From contig SJRY01000328.1 of NCBI GenBank assembly GCA_011319805.1, positions 30,090 through 94,089 of the forward strand: a DNA stretch of 64,000 bases, written 5' to 3'. The notes under the pieces were generated by a model. It was given only the letters and a program-made list of their open reading frames with translations. It did not search any database and had not been told where the DNA came from. The number at the start of each line of letters is the position of its first letter. Within the stretch, counting starts at the first letter, position 1. The position numbers were made by a program, and so were the translations under genes. Origin of the DNA: Macrocybe gigantea (taxonomy: Eukaryota > Basidiomycota > Agaricomycetes > Agaricales > Callistosporiaceae). Of this stretch, positions 55,162-64,000 are shown in pieces.

Positions 55162-56214
55162 ATCCTCTAGCACACCTCACTACTCTCTACATCCTCTGCT
55201 GCCCTTCCTTTGTTGCCCAACGGCCTCGAATGCTGTGCGACCAAAGGAATCTGCTGTGTTGTTATACCTTTTCCCTCTACCATCACTAACAGCTTCACCT
55301 TTCACCCTCATTCCCCACCCTGCGCCAACCCTTATTCTGGTCTCTCTCTGTGGTCCTTGTTTATTGCATTTGGAAGTGTGAGAGGACTAGGGGTAACATT
55401 GAGTCCAATCCCATCCAAACCGAACATCACAAGGCTGTGCCAGAGTGATCTTTGGAGAGCCCTACTACGTGTCTGACTGGGTAGTTTGCTGACCCAGGAC
55501 GTACTGAAGCAGGAGAGACTGGAGGACTCAGATGTGTGAATAGTCCTCACCCACCAACCACTCACTCAAACATGCCCTTGAAGATTGTTGTCAGGAATGT
55601 GTGTTGACCTGAAATGAGAAAGGAGTTGCCAGACCACTGGGATTTCTAACAACGAAACCTTCCTTGACTACCGTTTGGGGCATCTTTATTGCAATGGAGA
55701 TTTGAGCTGACCTATCCACAGTTCAACAGACACCACCCACTTTCCTGGACAAACCAAAGCAGGAGTTGACAGTTGCTCACCACCTGCATAGTACTAATCG
55801 ACTACTCTATTGGACAAAACTGCCCATTACCAACCTTTCCTCTTTCCACACACAAATCCACTGCAATCTCCTTTACCGATGACATATTGGTTATACTCTC
55901 ATCTGAAAGAACCTCCACCTTTGAAACCATGTAGTTGAGGTCGAATACAAGTATTGGACCAATTACTACTCTGACCTATCTCCTCAACACATTCCTGGCA
56001 ATTTCCTCTGGGATGAAGACCCTCCAGAACTTTATTTCTATCCTCAACTTCTCCGATGCGGAGAAACCCCTGAGTGATACCTGTGACAGAGCTCATTGCT
56101 GCCCTCTTTGCCTTCATCACCATCATTCTCATAACCCTCTTTGCTGCAAACCCTCTTGCCCTGGCCTGGAGCACCCTCTAGAACAACCCTCAGCAGGCCA
56201 AACAGATATAAAAC
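55162..56214 (+). other. G2 leader, about 1 kb, no confirmed gene
   Basis: It contains only short broken frames (for example 55139-55381 and 55935-56234) and pyrimidine-rich text. A decayed upstream gene like G1 ORF0 is possible, but I cannot support one. Confidence 0.5.
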
Positions 56215-57236
56215 ATGACACAGACTTTGGTTGATGCGATCAAAGAAGAATTGGACTTGGATAAGAAGCCTAAGAGAATGAAATTGGAACTGCGGGATCT
56301 ATATAAAGGGGATCCTGGCCTGATCGGAAGTTGGCTTCAAAGGATGGAAGTCTACTTCAATAAAGAAGAGATTACCAACAAATGGGATATGATAACCTAT
56401 GTGTTGCAATGGATTATGGGAGGCAAGGCTGAACATGCACAGAACTGGGTGGACTCCAAGCTACAAAAGTGGCTTGAGTTCAAAACAGAATTAAATGAAC
56501 GTAGGCAGGAATTCGGAAACCATTCCATCTATGATGACCGGGAACATGGCCGCATTGTTACACTGGCAATGGCTAACATCCCAGAAGTCAGGACAGACCC
56601 TCTTGGACATCTTCCACTGTTCAAGGACTGGGAGAACTTCAAGGCAGAAGCCCAAGAATTCTTCATGACTACAGAGACCAGGAACGATGTGATTATTCAG
56701 ATTAAGAAACTATCACAATGACGAGACTGGTCGAGGATTATATCATTGAATTCTGAAGCTGGGCTCCCTTGATGGAATATAATGATATTGCTCTTATTGA
56801 TATTTTTAAACATGGACTCAACCAGGCACTTGGATGATGCATCATTGAACTAGGAGGTGTCCATGAGGAGGACATTGACTGATGGTACAAGTGTGTGATG
56901 GAACTGGACTGACAGTATTGCCAGGCTCAGAAAGAATTCAGTGCAAAGGAGCGATTCACTCCCAAGCAAACTCAGAAACTGGCACAGGTAACCACAGCCC
57001 CTAAAGAGCAAACTCCAGCACTAGTGACCAGTAATGCTCAAGAACAGCCTGACCCCAATGCCATGGATGTCGACTGGATGAGGTGCAAAGGCCACTGCTT
57101 CTGGTGCAGACAAAAAGGACACATTAGATGTAATTGTCTGATGAACCCCTGGCTGAAATATGTCACATGGAACATAGAGACACAGGACAAATCGAACACT
57201 GCTAAGATCAAAGAGCTTAAACAGGGTTTTTATTAG
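56215..57236 (+). pseudogene. G2 gag
   Basis: The ATG at 56215 opens 168 codons: MTQTLVDAIKEELDLDKKPK, then PGLIGSWLQRMEVYFNKEEI and the capsid-like WENFKAEAQEFFMTTETRND. A TGA at 56719-56721 is followed by alignable but stopped sequence. The last part (57024-57236) is open and has the zinc knuckle CFWCRQKGHIRCNC at about 57097-57140 after AMDVD, a usual place in Ty3/gypsy Gag. It builds the particle and binds RNA. No match to G1 gag is visible. Confidence 0.83.
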
Positions 57237-60200
57237 AGCTGGGAAGGAGCATCACTTTGCCAGCTGAATATGTATCATCGGATATTAATATGAGAAACAT
57301 TTCTGATCTCAAAGAATATGTCAAGTGAGAAGGTGCATGAGAGTTCAGTCTCATAAAAGGATATACCCTACCCTGGGTAGCTCAGCAGATTTATTGGCAG
57401 AACGAGTCTAAAATGTACTCAATTCTTAAGGCATGGACAGACCAATCGTGACAGAAGGACATCTTCCTGGAAAGACTCCATGAGATCAACCAAATGAATG
57501 ATCATGATGCTCTCCACACACTGCTTGACCTCAGACAAAAACTACAATTTGTCAGAGGTGGAAATGGAAATCAGATGGATGTGCCTTTGATGATTACGAC
57601 CCTGGACACTGAATGGACATACAGCATGAAAGCCTTGCTTGACATGGGATGTACCAGATCTTGCATAGACCGGAAGTTCATCAAGGAAAAGGAAATCAAT
57701 ACAAAGAGATATCCTATTCCTATCCCAGTCCATAATGCAGATGGAACCTGTAACATAGCGGGTGACATACATGAATATGTTGAACTAAGAGTTCGAGTCC
57801 AGGATCATGTCGAGCAAATGGTCTTCTTGGTCACTGAACATGGAAAGGGCCAGATCTTCATCGGTTACAAGTGGGTTAAATATCACAACCCTCAGATCAA
57901 TTGGAGAACAGAGAAGATTACATTTGATCGATGCCCCAAAGAGTGTCAATGGATTGTCCAAATGGGAAACCCTGAAGATGATGACACCTCTACTGAGACA
58001 AATGAGGTAGACTTTGGAAATGGAGAGAAACTCTTGATGATTGACATGAACCAAGAGTTCCATCTGAGGGCTTTCCAAATGACAGCTTCCAAACTGGCAG
58101 AAGCAATGGCAAAAGTGACAAAGACAAAAACCTTTGAGGAAATCATACTGGAAGAGTACCACTGTTTCAAGGATTTAGTGTTCAGAAAAGAGTCATTCAA
58201 TGAACTACCACCATGATGACCTTGGAACCATGCAATCGAACTCATTCCAGGAGCCAAACTCCAGTATTGCAAGGTCTACCCCCTGATGCTGGATGAACAG
58301 AAACAGTTGGATGCCTTTTTGGATAAAAATCTGAACACCAGACAAATTAGACCATCGAAGTCACCAATGGCCTCATCTTTCTTCTTTGTAAAAAAGAAGG
58401 ATGGATCCCTATGACCTGTACAGGACTATCAGAAATTAAACAACATGATGATAAAGAATAAATACCTACTCCCCCTGATCCAGGAATTAATTGACAAACT
58501 GAAGGGAGCAAAATTCTTTACAAAGCTCAACATCTAATGGGGATATAATAATGTCCACATGAAAGAAGGTGACAAATGGAAGCTGCATTCTAGACAAACT
58601 GGGGAATGTTTGAACCCCTGGTCATGTTCTTCAGATTGATGAATTCACCAGCTACCTTCCAAACCATGATGAATACAAATTTCAAAGACGAAATCAATCA
58701 GGGACATGTAGTTATCTACATGGATGACATTCTTATCTTCAATAAAGATTTGAATGAACATAGATGACTCATTCAATGCATGCTGGAAAAGCTAAAGAAC
58801 AATAAGCTTTACCTGAAACCTGAGAAGTGTTCATTTCATCAGCTGGAAGTAGAGTACCTTGGAATGATCATCTCGGAAAATGGCATTAAGGTGGATTCCA
58901 TCAAGGTCGAAGGCATCAAAGAATGGCTGAAACCCATCTGTAAAAGAGACATCTAGCAATTTCTAGGCTTTTGCAATTTCTATCAGCACTTCATCGAAGA
59001 ATTCACAAAAATCATGAAATCCTTGACAGAGCTAACTAGAAAAGCCAATTGGACATGGGGGAAAGCCCAAGATGATGTGTTTGACAGATTGAAGAATTGG
59101 ATCTGTACAGCACTGATCATTACAATGCCCTGAGATGATGGAAAGTTCTGAATGGAAGTCAATGCTTCAAACTATGCAATAGGAGGCATCCTTTCACAGG
59201 AACAAACCAATGGTACTTGGAGACCGGTGGCCTTCATGTCAAAATCATTGAACCTGATGGAACGGAACTATGAGATCTATGATAAAGAGATGCTCGTGAT
59301 TATGACCGGACTTGAGAAATAGCACTAATACCTTTGTGGTGCTAAACAGAAATTCAAGATTTGGACAGACTATAAAAATCTCGAATATTTCCAGAAGCCT
59401 CAGAAACTGAATCGCTGGCAAGCTCTTTGGATTTCAGAACTTCAGGACTATGACTTTGTTCTGGAGTACAAACCTGGGAAATTGATGACAAAGGCAGACA
59501 GTCTGTCGAGATGACCAGACTATGAGAAGGGGGAGAATGATAATGAGAACATTGTACTCCTAAAGCCAGAGATTTTTCACCAGATTTTTATGGCAAAGAT
59601 CATGCTGATGCCAGAATTCCAGGACATTCTGGACCAGATCAAGTGTTAGGCTAGACAAATCTCAAAAGGACTCAGGCAAACTAAGTGCAAGAGTGGTCTT
59701 GAGATGATGGCAAAAGGAATATTAAGCCTAGCACTACTGGTACATCTGGGAGTCCTTATATACATTACAGTACTCAAGCATGGACCATGGGCTGTGCAAT
59801 GCTGTGGACTGCAGATGAGTAAGACTGGAAGGAGATGACTCAGGATGACTAGGGAAGTGGGATGACTTAAGATGGCTGTGCACTATACAGCATGATGGGG
59901 AAGATAAGGGATATGGGAAAGATAAGATAAGAAATTGAATGGTCCTTTGGGCGATGTCCATAACATCAAGCAGGCTTGGAAACAAAGAGAGCCTGAAATC
60001 CAGAAATGTCTTGATGAAGGCAAATATAGCTGGGAGGAGAATGACCAAATTGTTATATGGTTAAAACAGTACTATGTTCCAAAAAGCCAAAAGATAAGGA
60101 AACAGATCATTGAAATCCATCACTCTGATCAGATCTCAGGATATCCAGGACAGACAAAGACACATGAGCTAATCATGTGTAACTTCTGGTGGCCAAAAAT

Positions 60201-61300
60201 GATGAATGATATCAAGGCATACATCAAAGAATGTGACAAATGCCAATGGATGAAGATCATCAGAGATCAGAAGCATGCTCTGCTTCATCTGAACAAAGTA
60301 CTAAAGGAACCATGGGAGATCATATCTGTAGATCTCATCGGACCCCTCCCTGAATCTCAAGGGTTCAACAGCATCATGGTAACAGTAGATTGGTTCACTA
60401 AAGGAGCCAAATTCATACCAGTCAATATGGAAATCATGGCAGAAGGGATTGCTCATAACCTACACAATACCATATTCCTGAACTATGGACTCCTAAAGAA
60501 AGTTATCAGTGACAGAGGATGACAATTTGTCTTCAACTTCATGACAGACCTCTACATGCTTTTGGGAATCAAGAGAGCTCCTTCAACACCATACCATCCA
60601 CAAACTGATGGACAAACAGAATGAGTTAATTAGGAACTTGAGCAGTACCTGAAGCTTTTCGTGAATCATTAGCAAACAGACTGGGTGGATTGGCTACTAA
60701 TGGCTGAATTCTCCTACAACAATTGAATTCACTTGGCAATTGGGTATTCCCCATTTTACTTAAACCACAGGTGATACCTGCACACTGGAAAAGAACCTCC
60801 AAAGCATAATGTCAAATCGCAGACTGCAGAAGAGTTCACCAAAATGATGAAGGAAATTCAGACCAAGGCCAAGACTTCTCTATTGAAAGCTGTAGAGACA
60901 ATGAAATGGACTTATAACCAGAAACAGAAGCCTGCCTGAGAATATCATGAGGGCAATTAAGTCTGACTGGAAGGAACAAACATCACAACTGACTGGCTGA
61001 CTGATAAGCTTAACGACAAGTGGTTCAGTCCTTTCAAAGTCAAGTGGCGAATTGGAGAATCGGCATATGAGCTTGAACTACCAGAACATTGGAAAATTCA
61101 CCCTGTCCAAAATGAATCTGAGCTCACTCTGTATATGACACCAGCATTCCTGTGACAAAAAGTGGTGACAATTCTGAAAAGACCTCCTTCCATCATTATG
61201 GAAGGAGAGAAGCGATATGAAGTGGAAGCTATAGCGAATTCTTGATGGAACAGAGGGAAGCTACAGTACAGAATACATTGGAAGGGTATTCTATAGAGGA
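57237..61300 (+). pseudogene. G2 pol (protease, RT, RNase H, integrase, chromodomain)
   Basis: Frame 57494-58216 is open for 240 codons with the protease site ALLDMGCTRSCIDRKFIK (DMG where family members have D-S/T-G; ACG to ATG would explain it). RT (58230-58900) has [16 protein letters not shown] and VVIYMDDILIFNKD. RNase H is near 59150-59480. After the solo LTR the integrase frame 59935-60522 shows HHSDQISGYPGQTKTHELI, CDKCQ, VDLIGPLPESQGFNS and VISDRG, then PYHPQTDGQTE. The chromodomain is at about 61215-61310 (YEVEAIANS, YRIHWKGYSIEDAT). It ends in an acidic tail before the purine tract. Confidence 0.9.
59644..59965 (-). mobile_element. Solo G1 LTR with TCAAG target duplication
   Basis: TGTTAGGC...CATAACA on the plus strand, flanked by TCAAG at 59639-59643 and 59966-59970, in the G2 pol between RNase H and integrase. 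Confidence 0.95.
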
Positions 61301-61734
61301 TGCTACTTAGGAACCCACCAAAAGTATTAATAAAGATGCGCTGAATGTGGTCATAAAATTTTATTGTGAGAACTCTGAGGTGCCATCCCTAGAAAAAGAA
61401 CAGCATCAATTGCCACTGTGATCCCTGCCAAAGAAGGTCATATAAACCCACCTCCATTAATCCCAGTCGCTGAAGGTCCTCTTCAACTACACAGCTAATG
61501 AAGTCTGGGTCTGCCTACAAGGTCAGCAAATGAAAACGCTACCAAAAAAGCAGACCCTTACTGGCTGGATGTCGGACCTGAAAGAAGTTGAAGACCAATT
61601 GGACATGGCCTGGCAAGCATGGCAAGACCAATGGGATAAGAAAGTCATAGAAGAGGATGAGCACAAGTAGGACTAGGAGAATAATGAGGAAGAAGAACAT
61701 GATTGTAAGGATGCAATCCTTCAAGAGGGGGTAA

Positions 61735-61834
61735 TGTTACAATTTCTAGACTTATCATTATCTTGATGACAGGCACATGACTCAAGAACTACATGACAAA
61801 CATGTGATATGAAGCGTGACATGACAAATGACAA
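61735..61834 (+). repeat. G2 3' LTR, truncated
   Basis: TGTTACAATTTCTAGACTTA matches the first ~100 bases of 54746-55148. It is preceded by the purine tract AAGAGGGGGTAA (61723-61734). It is cut by LINE-B sequence. Confidence 0.85.
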
Positions 61835-64000
61835 ATATTTATTCTTGACTATATCAGCGAATGACTTAGGTACATAGCATAGACTACGACCTTGCCAGGA
61901 GTGGAAAAGTATCGAAATGAAAGTGAAAAAGGAGAAACAAGAAAGTAAGTAAAGATATTGGGAGTTAAGTCTGAAGTAAGTGGAGGATGTATGGGGGAAT
62001 TGTGGATTCCAGTCGGTGTTTATGGGTACATTGGAATCCATATTGTCAAGCTATACCCCAAATGCAGCCAGCAAGATGAATAGAAGCCATGTGAAGAAGG
62101 CTAGTGATCCGAGAATGGAAGTGAGTTGAAAGAGTGAAGGGGCGAAGAGAGGGAAGAAAACCTAGATAGTAGAAGGAAGAACCAGTGGGCCATATATGAG
62201 AGTTAGAAAATATAAGAGAGGCGAATGCAGAAAGATTGGAGCGAACAGAAGGTGGAGTAGAAGTAGGAAAAATAGAGGATAAAGATGTAAGAAGAGATTC
62301 TGATGCTTCATGTCAGTGAGATGAAAAACAAGGGCAGTAGATAAAGATGTGGTGCACAGTTTCATTGACAGGACATCCAAAGTGGCAGGTGCATTGAGGA
62401 TGGTCAGAAAACTGGTGGCTGAGCATAGTGTTCAAATCGAGCTGACCAGAGCATGCATAAAGCTGTACTTGGGCAGAATAAGAGTGTAGTGCATGAGTAT
62501 ATGGATAAAGAGGTGGAGGTGTGTCATCATATAGAAGTGGGGATACAAGGTGCTTTTGCCATACATGATATGTGTGGAGAAATGGTGTGCTTCGTGATCA
62601 GCTAATAGTTGGGGAATATTTTGCTCCACAACCCATAGTGCTGAACCCAGAGGCAATAAGATGGTAGGTAAAAGATAGGCTGTGGGAAAGCAGGAATCAA
62701 GGCTGGAAAGTAGGAATGTGAGGTGAGGTGATCAGCTGCATGGTTGAGACATGCCTCAAGCGCAGAGGAAGCAGTATGAGCATGAACATGCTGGATAGTT
62801 GGTCGGGTTGCACTATGATTAAGGATGTTAAGTAGCCAGCGATGCAATGCATGGGATGGCCTCTGAAAAGAAGCAGATGCCCAACGGGTAATTGCAAGGT
62901 AGTCTGTAAGTATAGTAGCATGCTGAGTCAGAAGAGCAAGGAGACAGGCTGTGAGGCAGCCCGCAATCTCAGCATAGCTGACACTAGTTACAGAGGGGTG
63001 ACCTGAGATTGACATAGTTATAGCTGAGCTGGGCATGATGACTGTGGATGTGAGAGAGGTCAAGGGAGAAAATGGCACCACAGGGCAAGAGGTGAGAGAA
63101 GCATCTGAAGCGAAAAGTTGAACGATGAGCAATGGTGATGAAAGTATAATGTAAGGGATGGCAGGAAAGCGAGATAACTTTCTGCAATCTCCTGATGCAA
63201 ATGGAAAGGAAAAAGTAAAAGAGGAGAAGGTTCAAGATGACTTGCCACATATTCAAAAGAGCAGACAAGCCAACGAAGAAGATAAAGCCAGTTGCGATGA
63301 ATATGAGGTGGATAGCAATTAAAATTGAGAACATACTATGAAAAGAGATCTGATAAGTAGAAGTAAAGGAGAAAATGCCGTAGTTTGCCAGGTGAGTGAG
63401 TTGATAGCGATGAAGACAAGCAAGAAGATGGCAAGAGATATGAGTCAGTAAGGGAAAAAGTTGCTTGATGACATTGGCAAGGTGTTCAAGAGCTAGAAGT
63501 GGAGAAATAAGAAAAGAGAGGTCAGTGGGAAAATAGATAGGGAACAAGAGTGGAGCACTTGAGAAGCAAAATCCAAGCTGCAGGAAATCAATTAAGAAGA
63601 TGGGAGGAGACGGCAAGTGGAGGTGGATGTGAAAAGGGGGAAAGGCAGGTATTATGAGAGCAAGACCAGTCATTGTGAGTAATAGAAGCCAAGGAGTTAA
63701 AGAGCGGAAGAGCATGGTTGAGATCACGCAAGGTGCCAGAGAGGGTGGCAGAGTTGTTGAGATGATGAATAGAAGGAAACCCAAAGCCGTGAAAGCATAT
63801 AGGAATGTGAAAAAGGTTGGAGGAGAAAGAAAAGGGAAAGCCAAGAAAAATGTGAAGCTTTTGAGTGATGAGACGATCAAGTTCTGCAGCATTAGATGGA
63901 GAAATGGGCTGTAGAGCAGACATGGCCAAATTTTTGAAATAAGGCATTGAGAAAGAATGTGAAGAAGGGCAGTAAGAGGGAGCTTGCATAAGGTAAAAGG
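61835..64000 (-). mobile_element. LINE-B, second non-LTR family, 3' part, runs off right edge
   Basis: The minus strand carries ORF2 sequence unlike LINE-A. The 3' UTR (about 62160-61835) has no poly(A) tail at the G2 junction. One copy is seen in the window. Confidence 0.8.
62200..64000 (-). pseudogene. LINE-B ORF2 (RT end, RNase H, zinc motif)
   Basis: On the right edge, frame 63989-63588 has FLGFPFSFSSNLFHIPICFH and GTLRDLNHALPLFNSLASIT, the RT C-terminal part of a LINE type I know from Agaricomycetes. RNase H follows at about 63130-62620, with Asp in FASDASL, Glu in SYAEIAGC, Asp in LTDYLAIT and NHAADHL. A Cys/His motif (CTCHFGC...VHHIFIYCP) lies near 62370-62320. Frames shift at least twice (63892-62984, 63132-62602, 62656-62432). 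Members of this type copy their RNA at the nicked target site. This copy is broken. Confidence 0.78.

Larger units (their letters stand above)
54746..61834 (+). mobile_element. G2 copy b, nearly complete chromodomain Ty3/gypsy element
   Basis: 5' LTR 54746-55148, leader, gag, pol, and a 3' LTR start at 61735 that is cut after about 100 bases by LINE-B. A solo G1 LTR is inserted at 59644-59965. It sits in G1 copy d, so G2 moved here after that G1 copy. Stops are scattered, but long stretches stay open. Confidence 0.92.

Noticed and set aside
1..64000. Classic repeat-induced point mutation as in Neurospora
   Set aside because: The changes I could check favour CpG (loss of CG to TG/CA) and density differs by copy age, which fits gradual deamination better. 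A dinucleotide count would settle it.

Overview
The window is a block of nested, mostly dead transposable elements from a fungal genome, probably a basidiomycete (Agaricomycete-like). That guess rests on the element types: non-LTR elements with an RNase H, chromodomain Ty3/gypsy elements, and a DDE transposon of a type I know from basidiomycete genomes. I see no host gene, rRNA, CRISPR array or plausible cellular operon. Almost every long reading frame belongs to a transposon, and nearly all carry stops or frameshifts.

The families, with names used only here, are as follows. LINE-A is a non-LTR element with a gag-like ORF1, an ORF2 (endonuclease, RT, RNase H, zinc motif) and an oligo-A tail. 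G1 and G2 are two chromodomain Ty3/gypsy families with LTRs of about 320 and 400 bp. G3 is known only from LTR-like pieces. T1 and T2 are Tc1-like DD34E transposons. One further DDE transposon has 38-bp perfect inverted ends and an intron. S1 and S2 are non-coding retroposons of about 1.2 kb with a tRNA-like head and a LINE-A-derived tail. There are also a 228-bp LTR-like element containing a tRNA-like gene, a Ty1/copia scrap, and a second LINE (LINE-B).

Layout: 1-8.5 kb holds LINE-A, S1, S2 and G3 pieces. 8.5-13.9 kb is a three-level LINE-in-LINE nest that includes the youngest LINE-A copy. 13.9-19.7 kb mixes ORF1 pieces, S2, T1, S1 and T2. 19.7-26.3 kb is a partial G1 followed by a partial G2. 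27.7-35.7 kb is an S1 copy split by a complete G1. 35.7-42.5 kb is the longest LINE-A ORF2 copy, carrying a solo G2 LTR, the TIR transposon and another LINE-A. 42.5-46 kb is S1, S2 and LINE-A. 46-52.5 kb is a second complete G1. 52.5-53.2 kb is simple repeats and a foldback. 53.2-61.8 kb is a G1 fragment followed by a nearly complete G2. 61.8-64 kb is LINE-B.

Most insertions can be ordered from their target duplications. Both gypsy families show an 11-nt match between the predicted mRNA 5' end and the primer-binding site, as in Tf1-type self-priming. Many stops are C-to-T changes (CGA to TGA, CAG to TAG) or TGG to TAG, and older copies are CpG-poor, which points to cytosine methylation and deamination. 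Coordinates of old junctions are good to a few bases at best. Sharp ones are stated as target duplications.
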